10,114 bases of DNA from DATBGS01 sp036557885 (GTDB taxonomy: Bacteria; Chloroflexota; Ktedonobacteria; Ktedonobacterales; DATBGS01), in NCBI GenBank assembly GCA_036557885.1, contig DATBGS010000072.1, positions 1 to 10,114 on the forward strand. The letters run 5' to 3'. Below are positions 1-6,593 of this stretch, piece by piece. The notes beneath the pieces were generated by a model. That model was not told the origin of the DNA. It was given only the letters and a program-made list of their open reading frames with translations, and did not search any database. The translations under genes were made by a program, and so were the position numbers. Within the stretch, counting starts at the first letter, position 1. Every line of letters starts with the position of its first letter.

Positions 1-122
1 ATCGGGGCGGGGCGCGGCGGCAGAGCCAGCGGCCCATACAGCCTCTCCAATTCGGGCGGCAGCGGCAGAGTGGCGCCTTTTGCCTGATCATAGAACGTTT
101 CCAGCGGAGTGAGTGTATCCAT
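1..122 (-). CDS. N-terminal fragment of a RibD-C/DHFR-like reductase (cut by window edge)
   Basis: An ATG at 120-122 opens 40 codons that run off the left edge of the window. The peptide starts MDTLTPLETFYDQ and then has an LPLPPELERLYGPLALPPRP stretch. From memory, this resembles the N-terminus of 'pyrimidine reductase family' proteins (RibD C-terminal domain, DHFR fold), where an 'LYGPLxxPxRPY' segment leads into the first strand and the NADPH site. Those reductases use NADPH on pterin, pyrimidine or related substrates; the substrate here cannot be told. A clear GGAGG Shine-Dalgarno sequence lies at 130-134, seven bases before the ATG, which supports the start. The gene follows folE on the same strand after 127 bp, so a role in pterin, folate or riboflavin metabolism is a reasonable inference. 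The catalytic part lies outside the window, so the family call rests on a short N-terminal segment. Confidence 0.65.
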   Translation of the reverse strand, partial: MDTLTPLETFYDQAKGATLPLPPELERLYGPLALPPRPAP

Positions 123-249
123 AGGCCAGCCTCCAGCACTAGTGCAAAATCACTTGACCTTTTCGGCATATTCCGCTATCCTCTCCCCAGGGCAGATGCG
201 GCTGGAGAAACACCGGATAACGACCCGTATGAGGGTATGGAAAAAGAAA
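123..249. other. Intergenic gap between folE and the reductase gene
   Basis: This gap holds only the GGAGG ribosome-binding site of the reductase gene (130-134). I see no convincing -35/-10 pair and no strong hairpin with a T-run, so transcription may continue from folE into the reductase gene. A weak promoter here cannot be excluded by eye. Confidence 0.4.
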
Positions 250-897
250 CTACGTATGAATGCCGCAGGTCGTAAAGAACTCCGCGCGCAGGGCGGGATG
301 CTCGTCGTAGGCGCCGCGCCAGAAGGTTGTGCGCGTCATGGGCGCCGTTTCGCGCACGCCGCGCATCTCGGTGCAGAGGTGCTGCGCCTCCAGGTAGACG
401 GCCACGCCATGCGGTTGCAGCATCGCCTCCAACGTATCAGCAATCTGTTGGCCGATGCGCTCTTGCACTGCAAAACGCCGGGAGAAGAGGCGCACCAGGC
501 GGGTCAGCTTGGAGATGCCGATGATATGCTCGTGGGCGATATAGCCCACATAGGCGCGGCCAAAAAATGGCAGCGCGTGGTGCTCGCATAAGCTAAAAAA
601 CTGAATTGGCCCTTCCACCACCTGGCTCAAGCGGCAATCTGGGCCGCCGCGACACTCCGTTTGAAACACGGTTAGCAGCTTGGGGTCGCCTTCGTAGCCT
701 TCGGTGGCGTCAAACATGGCCCGCAAAAAGCGTTGTGGCGTGAGGTCGGTGGCGGGGGTGTGGACATCTATGCCAAACGCCGTGAAGATTTCGGACATAT
801 AGCCCTCAAACGCGCGCATTTGCGCTGGCGAAACGTTGCGGGGGTGCAACTTCATCGCGTCGCGCACATCCTCATCGTCGAGTTCATGATCTAACAT
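250..897 (-). CDS. folE: GTP cyclohydrolase I (FolE)
   Basis: This enzyme converts GTP to 7,8-dihydroneopterin triphosphate and formate. That is the entry step to tetrahydrofolate and, in many bacteria, to 7-deazapurines such as queuosine. The 215-residue length fits the family. The zinc-site signature SLCEHH places Cys104 and His107, and Cys175 lies in HLCTEMRGV. The 71-residue spacing between the two Cys ligands equals that of the E. coli enzyme (Cys110/Cys181). The GISKLTRLVRLFSRRFAVQERIG segment (128-150) is the usual core. Two further cysteines in ECRGGPDC (82, 88) replace the more common sequence before the zinc site; I have seen this in a Chloroflexota-type subfamily. The start codon overlaps the end of the upstream regulator gene by seven bases (ATGTTAG), and an AAGGAG site (906-911) lies eight bases before it, inside that gene. 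Translational coupling to the regulator is therefore likely. Confidence 0.97.
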   Translation of the reverse strand: MLDHELDDEDVRDAMKLHPRNVSPAQMRAFEGYMSEIFTAFGIDVHTPATDLTPQRFLRAMFDATEGYEGDPKLLTVFQTECRGGPDCRLSQVVEGPIQFFSLCEHHALPFFGRAYVGYIAHEHIIGISKLTRLVRLFSRRFAVQERIGQQIADTLEAMLQPHGVAVYLEAQHLCTEMRGVRETAPMTRTTFWRGAYDEHPALRAEFFTTCGIHT

Positions 898-1535
898 GGT
901 CTTTGCTCCTTCTCAATTTCAAAACAGCAGTGAGCCGCGCCGTTGCGCTCGCAGCATTCCCGCACTGGCAGGCCAATTAACTCACTGAGCATTGTTTCTG
1001 CCAGGTGACAAATCGCAGGATGCCCCGGCACCACAGCAGCCAATGGGCAGCGGTAGCCGCAGATCAGAAACGCCTGCTCGTGTTCCTCCAGTTCCGCCAG
1101 CCCGCCCAGATCGTTGAGGGTTTGCACCGCAAAAGCCAGCCGCGCCCGCAGGTCGCCCGCAGGGATGGGCTGCTCCTCGGCCATGCGCCGCCCAACGGCG
1201 CGCAGAATCCGTTCCAGATGGTCCGGCGTGATGTGCTCGCCCAGCACATCCAGCAAATGCTGTAACACTGGCTCGTACGCTTTAGGGAAGAGGCGTTCGG
1301 CCCCTGGCGTCAGCTCATACATATAGGCGGGCTTGCCGCCGCTGCGCCGCGAACCGCTCTGCTGCACCAACCCATCGCGCTCCAGGGTTGCCAGGTGCGC
1401 GCGCACCGCGTTGTCGGTCAGGTCCAGCGCCTGGGCCAGTTCTTCTACAGTGCGGCTGGCCCGACGCAGCAGCAAGACAAGCTGCCCGCGCGTGCTGGCG
1501 AAAAAGCGCTGATCTCCCTGTGTCAGTGTGCCCAT
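891..1535 (-). CDS. SufR-like winged-helix regulator with C-terminal cysteine cluster
   Basis: This is a 214-residue transcription factor. Residues ~14-80 form an ArsR/DeoR-type winged helix: RGQLVLLLRRASRTVEELAQ, then the recognition helix in DLTDNAVRAHLATLERDGLV, then a basic wing (SGSRRSGGKPAYMYELT). The C-terminal half ends in a cysteine pattern, Cys163-x12-Cys176, then CC at 194-195 and CC at 203-204. This matches the SufR-type layout, in which such cysteines bind an Fe-S cluster; cluster binding here is inferred. The reading frame stays open for 40 more codons upstream, but those residues do not look like this family. The start at 1535 has a purine-rich GGAAGGGGG site just upstream and lies downstream of a near-consensus promoter. 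It is the first gene of the folE operon, and a perfect inverted repeat in its promoter suggests autoregulation plus control of the divergent Rieske gene. Confidence 0.88.
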   Translation of the reverse strand: MGTLTQGDQRFFASTRGQLVLLLRRASRTVEELAQALDLTDNAVRAHLATLERDGLVQQSGSRRSGGKPAYMYELTPGAERLFPKAYEPVLQHLLDVLGEHITPDHLERILRAVGRRMAEEQPIPAGDLRARLAFAVQTLNDLGGLAELEEHEQAFLICGYRCPLAAVVPGHPAICHLAETMLSELIGLPVRECCERNGAAHCCFEIEKEQRPC

Positions 1536-1562
1536 AGCGTCCCCCTTCCTGATGCTGTTCCG

Positions 1563-1591
1563 AGCATACCAAAAAAAATGGGGTTTGTCAA
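1563..1591 (-). promoter_or_regulatory. Sigma-70 type promoter for regulator-folE operon
   Basis: Read on the minus strand, TTGACA (1591-1586) is a full -35 consensus. It is followed by a 17-base spacer and TATGCT (1568-1563) as the -10 box. The start codon at 1535 lies 27 bases beyond. This position rules out the longer upstream start of the regulator, whose first codons would lie upstream of the promoter. Confidence 0.8.
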
Positions 1592-1605
1592 GAAAGTCCT
1601 TGACA
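1586..1605. promoter_or_regulatory. Inverted-repeat operator TGTCAAG-N6-CTTGACA
   Basis: A perfect 7-bp inverted repeat (arms 1586-1592 and 1599-1605, six-base spacer AAAGTC) covers the -35 boxes of both divergent promoters. Part of the symmetry follows from two TTGACA boxes facing apart, but the extra G/C pair and the exact six-base spacing are not required by that. The core CAAG-N6-CTTG has the same geometry as the CAAC-N6-GTTG operator reported for cyanobacterial SufR. This makes it a plausible binding site for the adjacent regulator, able to shut both promoters. Binding is inferred. Confidence 0.6.
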
Positions 1606-1628
1606 TATTGGGGAAAATATGGTACATA
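1600..1628 (+). promoter_or_regulatory. Promoter for the Rieske membrane protein gene
   Basis: TTGACA (1600-1605), a 17-base spacer and TACATA (1623-1628) form a plausible sigma-70 promoter. The -35 box is consensus and the -10 box matches only three of six positions, so it may be weak or activator-assisted. It lies 50 bases before the ATG at 1679. Confidence 0.65.
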
Positions 1629-1678
1629 GGCAATAAGGGTTCTTCGCTTCATCATCTTTTGTAAGACAGGAGAACGTT

Positions 1679-2602
1679 ATGGCTGAAACCCAAGACACCG
1701 CTGCTGAAGTTGCCGACGCGCAGGCACCCGCCGCGAAAGCGCCAGTCGTTGAGCGTATCAGTGATTCCTTGCAGAACGGCATGAAGGTGGTCACTGGCGC
1801 CAACGGCAAGCCGCCGCGCTTCTTCAAGAGCCTGTTGAGTGGCACCATCCTGGTGCGTCACCCGCTGCACCCGCTCCTCAGCGACATCCCCATTGGCACC
1901 TGGGTGCTGGCCGCGCTCTTTGACATCATCTGGCTGATTGATTCCAGCGCCAACGCCTGGGCCGCGCGCGCCGCTGAGGGCGCCATCGTTCTTGGCGTGC
2001 TGGCGGGCCTGGCCGCCGTTGTTACCGGCCTATCCGACTGGAGCGACAGCTACGGCTCCGAGCGCTCAGTCGGCTTTTATCATGGCCTGCTCAACACCTC
2101 CGCGCTCATCCTCTATATCATCTCGCTGGTGATACGCCTTCAGGTGAGCAACGGAGAATCCGTTGCGGCAGCGATCCTGGCGTTTATCGGCGTGGTTTGC
2201 GTGGGGATTGGTGGCTATCTGGGCGGCGAGATGGTCTTTGCCAAGGGCACGCAGGTCAACCACACCGCCTGGGAAGCGGGAAGCGATGACTTTGAGGCGG
2301 TGGCGACGGTGGCCGACCTGGAAGACAAGAAGCTGCATCGCGTGCTGGTGGCCGGGGTGCCGGTGGTACTGCTCAAGCTTGGCGAAAAATATCACGCGAT
2401 CAGCGCCTCCTGCTCACACGCGGGCGGCCCGCTGGACGAAGGCACGCTGGAAGGCGACGTGGTGCAGTGCCCCTGGCATGGCTCGCGCTTCTCCGTGCAG
2501 ACCGGCGCGGTCAAGACCGGCCCGGCCAGCATTAACCAGCCGCGCTACGACGTGCGCGTGCAGGATGGCAAGATCGAACTCAAGCGGCACGGCGGGCATT
2601 AA
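1679..2602 (+). CDS. DUF2231 membrane domain fused to a Rieske 2Fe-2S domain
   Basis: This 307-residue membrane protein begins with an Ala-rich stretch (1-50), then RHPLHPLLSDIPIG (60-73), the DUF2231 signature. Four hydrophobic helices follow at about 70-88, 98-118, 134-154 and 163-183. Residues ~205-303 form a Rieske domain with the cluster motif Cys245-x-His247-x16-Cys264-x2-His267 (CSH...CPWH), so all four 2Fe-2S ligands are present. Known DUF2231-Rieske proteins are thought to act in electron transfer, but no substrate or partner is established. The DUF2231 histidines (61, 64, 135) could bind haem; this is speculation. An AGGAGA site at 1668-1673 fixes the start. The gene shares a regulatory region with the SufR-like regulator-folE operon, so its expression may follow iron or redox state. 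It converges on the TIR-TPR gene with only four bases between stop codons. Confidence 0.92.
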   Translation: MAETQDTAAEVADAQAPAAKAPVVERISDSLQNGMKVVTGANGKPPRFFKSLLSGTILVRHPLHPLLSDIPIGTWVLAALFDIIWLIDSSANAWAARAAEGAIVLGVLAGLAAVVTGLSDWSDSYGSERSVGFYHGLLNTSALILYIISLVIRLQVSNGESVAAAILAFIGVVCVGIGGYLGGEMVFAKGTQVNHTAWEAGSDDFEAVATVADLEDKKLHRVLVAGVPVVLLKLGEKYHAISASCSHAGGPLDEGTLEGDVVQCPWHGSRFSVQTGAVKTGPASINQPRYDVRVQDGKIELKRHGGH

Positions 2603-2606
2603 CTCG

Positions 2607-4784
2607 TCAAAACGCCCCCAGTTCGCGCGCCTTTTGATACGCCTGGGCTGCCTCAGCACGCCTGCCCAGGCGTTCCAGTGCCATCCCCAGATTGCGATAG
2701 GCCACACCATAGGCGCTGTGCAGTTGGAGAGCTTGCTGGTACGCCGCTGCCGCCTCCTCAAATCTGCTTAGCATCATCAGCGTGGTGCCCTTGTTGTTAT
2801 AGCCGCTGGCATCATTGGGATGCAGGCGGATGACCTGATTGCAGGCCGCCAACGCCTCCTCATAGCGCTGGAGCTTTGCCAGCGCCGCCACCTTGCGCAG
2901 ATACGCCAGCGCGTTATCGGGCTGCGCCTGAATCGCGCGGTCCAGCGCTGCTACTGCCTCTTCTTGGCGGCCCAGCGCGTAGAGCGCGTTGCCCTTGTTG
3001 CTCCAGGTGGGCGCGTAGCCGGGGTCAAGCTGGGCCGCGCGGTCATAATAGGGCAGCGCCTCCTCGTAGCGCTGCTGCTCAGGGAGCGCGTCGCCCTTGG
3101 CGTGGTACGCGATGGCATTGATCGGGTCGGTCTGGATGGCCTGGTCATAGGCCGACATGGGCACATCCAGCCTGGGCAGCGGAATATAGGCAAAGTGCAG
3201 GTGCGAAAGTTCCTGGGGCGGCGCAACCAGCGGCAGTTCCCAATAGACCGGACGGATAAAACCCACTCCATAATTGCGCTTGAGCGCGTGCTGCCACTCC
3301 TGGCGCACGTACTCCGATTGGGCGGCACGTGGCGACCAGAACAACTGAAATACATCTGAGCGGTCAATCATGCGCAGCAGTTCATCGTTCCAGACCTGCC
3401 CGGAGCGCAGCGTGTCAAGATCAATCAGCACCTCCAGCCCCAGCCCCCTGTACGTGTTGCGGCAGGCCAGCACCACTGGCGTATCCTTGTGGCTGTACGA
3501 CGTGAAAACGCGCTGGTAGACCCTGCTGCTGGCCTCGTTGACTGGCACGCGCTCTGGCGCTGGGATGGGCCGCTCCTCCACCAGCAAGCCAAACGTGAGC
3601 GTGGCGACGATCAGCGGGCCAGCATACACCGCGATTTCGCCGGTGGCCGCTGAACCGGCCAGCGCCTTGCTCACCAGAAAGCGGAAATTGGCCCGCTGCC
3701 AGTCTTCCAGCCAGGCAAATGAAATGCGCGGCGGGTTAAACGTGATGCCCCGACCGCTGGGCACAAAGCTGATCTCTGTGCCGCGCGCCACCGGCTGGCT
3801 GGCAACGCTGCTGGCCTCGCGTGGGCGCTGGCCCAACTCTGGCTGAAACTTGCGCGCATCCGCCCGCACCTGCTCCAGCGCAGGGGCGATATGCACATAC
3901 GCCAGCAGCGTGTTCCAGGTTTCTGCCGTCACCTCTCTGGGCGAGAACGCGGCAAACTGGGGCGGTTCGGCGCTGGGTGGCGATGGGTCAGCCATCGTAC
4001 CGGGAACTTCGAGATGCCTGACAGGGTTGGCTTTTGGCTTCTGCTCTTTTTCTTTGCCTGGAAACCGCAAGCGCCTCCACCATCCTCCACCGGCACCAGC
4101 AGGGTCAGGGGGTGGTGGAGGCGCAGGGTGGATAAACTCGAGTTGGTAGTCCCCTGCAGGCTGACTCGCTGGATAATAGTTTCCTGAAGGATAGGTGGAT
4201 CGGTTGCCAGAGGGATAGGACGATGGATAGGTGGGCGCTGCCCCTCCAGGGTCAGGAGGCTGAAGCGGCCAGGAGGTGGGAGGGGTTGGCGGTGAAGTTT
4301 GTGGAGTATATGTCGGTTGCGATAGAACAGGCGGGAAGAGCAGGCTCCTGATAGAAAGGGCCAGTCTCTCCCAAAATCCTAACCGTTCTTGCGAGGGCAT
4401 TGCGTTCATGGGGTGCGATAGGGAATTTGCGGCTTGGTAATAGTCTAGCTGTGTGCCCTGAAAATGACAGGGGGAGATGATTACAGGCAAAATACGCAAT
4501 CTTTTCTGCTGGGCTACAATATGCGAGAGAGGAAGCAACACCTCATTGACATGTCGTGAGGCTAGGAAATCGCTGCTGAGAAGCAGAACAACAACTCTTG
4601 CCTCAGCAATAGCCGCCTGAGTGCTCTTTCTCCATTCATCAATCTGGTTGTCCTCCAGCACCTCCCACAACTCCAGACGCTTACTTCCAAGTGTTGGTGT
4701 CAGATGCGCCTGGGCTTCTTCTGCATATTCCTTGTCTTCACGGCTGTAGCAAATAAGCACGTTATAACGCTCTTGAGATGGCAT
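2607..4784 (-). CDS. TIR - middle domain - TIR - TPR mosaic protein
   Basis: This 725-residue protein has no signal peptide or membrane helix that I can see. The first TIR domain (~5-150) begins YNVLICYSREDKEYAEE and has SSDFLASRHVNE, where Glu81 sits at the usual catalytic position of TIR NADases. A Pro/Tyr/Ser/Gly-rich linker (~153-240) with YPSG-type repeats ends in a basic patch. Residues ~276-402 (FSPREVTAETWNTLLAYVHI through GEIAVYAGPLIVATLTFGLLV) look like a beta-rich domain that I recall from other large TIR proteins but cannot name. The second TIR (~423-536: QRVFTSYSHKDTP, SPRAAQSEYVRQEW) keeps Glu496. Five 34-residue TPRs fill ~557-725. By analogy the TPRs would sense or bind a partner and the TIRs would cleave NAD+ or assemble; neither is shown. 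The gene is monocistronic, with its own promoter at 4826-4854. No recognisable defence partner adjoins it. Confidence 0.93.
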   Translation of the reverse strand: MPSQERYNVLICYSREDKEYAEEAQAHLTPTLGSKRLELWEVLEDNQIDEWRKSTQAAIAEARVVVLLLSSDFLASRHVNEVLLPLSHIVAQQKRLRILPVIISPCHFQGTQLDYYQAANSLSHPMNAMPSQERLGFWERLALSIRSLLFPPVLSQPTYTPQTSPPTPPTSWPLQPPDPGGAAPTYPSSYPSGNRSTYPSGNYYPASQPAGDYQLEFIHPAPPPPPDPAGAGGGWWRRLRFPGKEKEQKPKANPVRHLEVPGTMADPSPPSAEPPQFAAFSPREVTAETWNTLLAYVHIAPALEQVRADARKFQPELGQRPREASSVASQPVARGTEISFVPSGRGITFNPPRISFAWLEDWQRANFRFLVSKALAGSAATGEIAVYAGPLIVATLTFGLLVEERPIPAPERVPVNEASSRVYQRVFTSYSHKDTPVVLACRNTYRGLGLEVLIDLDTLRSGQVWNDELLRMIDRSDVFQLFWSPRAAQSEYVRQEWQHALKRNYGVGFIRPVYWELPLVAPPQELSHLHFAYIPLPRLDVPMSAYDQAIQTDPINAIAYHAKGDALPEQQRYEEALPYYDRAAQLDPGYAPTWSNKGNALYALGRQEEAVAALDRAIQAQPDNALAYLRKVAALAKLQRYEEALAACNQVIRLHPNDASGYNNKGTTLMMLSRFEEAAAAYQQALQLHSAYGVAYRNLGMALERLGRRAEAAQAYQKARELGAF

Positions 4785-4825
4785 CCTTCCCGCCCCCTTT
4801 GCTGTAAGCGACTACTTTGCAATCG

Positions 4826-4854
4826 AGCATAGCAAACTATGGCTCTATCGTCAA
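4826..4854 (-). promoter_or_regulatory. Promoter for the TIR-TPR gene
   Basis: On the minus strand, TTGACG (4854-4849), a 17-base spacer and TATGCT (4831-4826) make a near-consensus sigma-70 promoter, 41 bases before the ATG. It shares the TATGCTCG -10 region with the regulator-folE promoter. It suggests routine housekeeping transcription, without a visible operator. Confidence 0.75.
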
Positions 4855-4901
4855 GCCTGCGCTGTAGTCATGCTGATTTGGGAAGCTATGGGGCGAGAGG
4901 T

Positions 4902-4953
4902 TTGTAGCGCCGCCTGGAAGACTCCTCAAAGCAGGGGTGCGGCGGCGCTACAA
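4902..4953. repeat. Palindromic hairpin repeat, 13-bp perfect stem
   Basis: TTGTAGCGCCGCC (4902-4914) is the exact reverse complement of 4941-4953, with a 26-base loop. It lies seven bases past the stop codon of the peptidase gene and upstream of the TIR gene promoter. No T-run follows either arm, so it is not a classical Rho-independent terminator. It is better read as a REP-like element or mRNA 3'-end stabiliser. Its TGTAGC/GCTACA outer arms recur in the hairpin at 6594-6633. Confidence 0.7.
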
Positions 4954-4960
4954 GATGCTG

Positions 4961-6481
4961 CTACAGGAACAGCGGCTCGGTCATGTCAGCAATGCAACTG
5001 GTGTTGGGCGCTTGCTGTGGGTTGTCCAGAAAGGCGTTCATGATGCTGTTGGGGCAATCGTTGGTGTAGATGACGCCGTGTCCGGTGCCAGGGAACTGAT
5101 ACAGGTAGCTGTGCGAGAGCGTCTGCTTGGCAAGCTGGTCGTTGGCGGGCGGCGTGATCGGGTCGTATTCCCCCACCGTAAACAGCGTGGGCAGGTCGCT
5201 GGTCACGGGCTGTTTCTGGTCGCTGGGCACGGTCTGGGCGTTCCAGAAGCCGCAGATGCCAAAGGTGGTCTGGAAGTCCTCATCGGCAACGGCCTTGGCC
5301 TGGGGCGGCAGAATGACGGACATGGTGGTCGTCTCCTGAAGGCTGGTAAAGGCGGCGTCCTCGCCGCATTCCACCGCGTAATACATGGCCTGGCTGAAAT
5401 CCGGGTTATAGGCCAGCGTCGCAAAGGTTTCTTGCAGAATCGTGCTGTCGCCGCCTTTCAGGTCGTAGATGGCCTTGGGCAGCAGGGAGATAAGCTGTGT
5501 GGCGTAGAGCGCGCTAAACAGCCAGTTGACGAGCGAATCTCCGTTGACCAGAACGGTGTAGGTCTTGTTGTTGTTCAGGGATTTGGATTGAATCGTGATG
5601 GGTTTGGCGTTCAACTGGTCCACCAACTGATAAAAGGTCTGCTTCAGATTGGGATAACGCAGATTGCAGGTAAGCTGGTTGGCGCAGCCGTTAAAGAGCA
5701 CATCGAAGGCGCGCGTAAACTGTGTGGCAAGCGTCGTAAACAGGTTCAACTGTGTGGGCACAGTGGAATCCAGAATCACGCTGCGCACGCCCTGCGGAAA
5801 ATCGTGCATGACGGTAAGCGCCAGCCGCGTGCCATACGAGACGCCATAGACGTTGGCTTCCTTATACTTCAGCGCCTTGATCAGGTCGCTGATGTCGTGC
5901 GCGTTGTTGACGGTGGTGTAGGCGTCCAGGTTGATACCCGCCTGCTTGAGGCGGTTGTAGCACTTCTGCATCACCTGCACTTCAAGCTGCACCCCTTGAT
6001 CGCGGGTGAGGTCTTGGCTGGCCGTGTCTTCTTCCTGCTTGAACTCTTCCGGGCAGGCCAGCGATGGCTGAGAATAGCCGGTGCCGCGCTGATCTATCAA
6101 GATCAGGTCGCGGTTGGGCGCAAACTGCCCGCGCAGGTCTTTATCCATAAACGGCGCGAAGTCTTGCAGACCGCCTCCGCCGGGGCCGCCCTGAAGGAAG
6201 ATCACCGGATCGGGCTGGGCGGGTGTCTTCACCGGCTTAAAGATACCAACCGCCAGCTTGATCGTCTTGCTTTTGGGGTCCGTCCGGTCTTCTGGGACGA
6301 GCAGATAGCCGCACGTAAAATCTTTGCCCTCGGTCATCCCTCTGGCGGGCTTAAACGGGCAGGCGGCTTTCTCAAAACGCGGCAGCGAGTTCTGCTCGTT
6401 GGGGGTTGGATTGTTCGACCCGCAGCCGCTCAACACGATGACAAATAGCAGCGCCAGACAACAGACGCGAAATCCCTTCAT
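4961..6481 (-). CDS. Secreted lipoprotein peptidase, alpha/beta-hydrolase S33 (tripeptidyl aminopeptidase-like)
   Basis: This is a 506-residue exported hydrolase that probably trims peptides from their N-terminus outside the cell. The lipoprotein signal ends in LSGC, with Cys20 as the lipidation site. The oxyanion region is QGGPGGGG (97-104), the strand-turn LILIDQRGTGYS lies at 126-137, and the nucleophile elbow GVSYG carries Ser215. Asp440 (TVGEYDPITPP) and His468 (GTGHG) complete the triad. The C-terminal part matches the TAP-like C-terminal domain. Eight or more cysteines in the mature part could form disulphides, as expected outside the cell. The frame is open 24 codons further upstream, but the ATG at 6481 places the signal peptide right at the N-terminus and has an AGGGAAG site before it. 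The gene is flanked by hairpin repeats on both sides and appears monocistronic. Confidence 0.93.
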   Translation of the reverse strand: MKGFRVCCLALLFVIVLSGCGSNNPTPNEQNSLPRFEKAACPFKPARGMTEGKDFTCGYLLVPEDRTDPKSKTIKLAVGIFKPVKTPAQPDPVIFLQGGPGGGGLQDFAPFMDKDLRGQFAPNRDLILIDQRGTGYSQPSLACPEEFKQEEDTASQDLTRDQGVQLEVQVMQKCYNRLKQAGINLDAYTTVNNAHDISDLIKALKYKEANVYGVSYGTRLALTVMHDFPQGVRSVILDSTVPTQLNLFTTLATQFTRAFDVLFNGCANQLTCNLRYPNLKQTFYQLVDQLNAKPITIQSKSLNNNKTYTVLVNGDSLVNWLFSALYATQLISLLPKAIYDLKGGDSTILQETFATLAYNPDFSQAMYYAVECGEDAAFTSLQETTTMSVILPPQAKAVADEDFQTTFGICGFWNAQTVPSDQKQPVTSDLPTLFTVGEYDPITPPANDQLAKQTLSHSYLYQFPGTGHGVIYTNDCPNSIMNAFLDNPQQAPNTSCIADMTEPLFL

Positions 6482-6528
6482 GTGTTCTTCCCTTATAAAG
6501 ATGAGCATGCCGACCACAGTTGGGGCTA

Positions 6529-6557
6529 ATCTTACCCGATGTTCTGCGCTCACACAA
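6529..6557 (-). promoter_or_regulatory. Putative promoter for the peptidase gene
   Basis: On the minus strand, TTGTGT (6557-6552), 17 bases, then TAAGAT (6534-6529). Each box has four of six consensus bases. It lies 47 bases before the chosen ATG, which agrees with the shorter start. Confidence 0.55.
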
Positions 6558-6593
6558 GCTCAGGCGTTCACCGCCGGGCAACCGGAGACGATG

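Noticed and set aside
109..591. Plus-strand open frame overlapping folE
   Set aside because: It is antisense to clear FolE sequence, has no good ribosome-binding site, and starts within the opposing reductase gene.
1536..1655. A 40-codon N-terminal extension of the SufR-like regulator
   Set aside because: It would begin upstream of the regulator's own near-consensus promoter, overlaps the divergent promoter region, and does not resemble the family.
2590..2625. Bidirectional terminator between the convergent Rieske and TIR-TPR genes
   Set aside because: Only a loose GGGC/GCCC pairing with a long loop is visible around the four-base gap; there is no T-run on either side.
2820..3359. Plus-strand open frame opposite the TPR region
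   Set aside because: Its repetitive look reflects the reverse complement of the tandem TPRs; the TPR frame is unambiguous.
4384..4784. The hexapeptide MPSQER at residues 1-6 and again at 129-134 of the TIR protein
   Set aside because: The two copies use different codons and their flanks do not match, so this is more likely chance than an internal duplication.
2607..4784. Assignment of the TIR protein to Thoeris, CBASS or Pycsar defence
   Set aside because: No ThsA, cyclase or other partner gene of these systems is next to it; neighbours are a Rieske protein and a secreted peptidase.
4902..4953. Hairpin after the peptidase gene as a Rho-independent terminator
   Set aside because: The loop is 26 bases long and no T-run follows on either strand, so it is listed as a repeat.
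4937..6448. A 503-codon open frame on the plus strand, opposite the peptidase gene
   Set aside because: It lies fully antisense to a gene with an intact catalytic triad and lipobox, has no recognisable domain, and its composition (many Gly, Val, Arg, Gln, His) is typical of an antisense shadow in GC-rich DNA.
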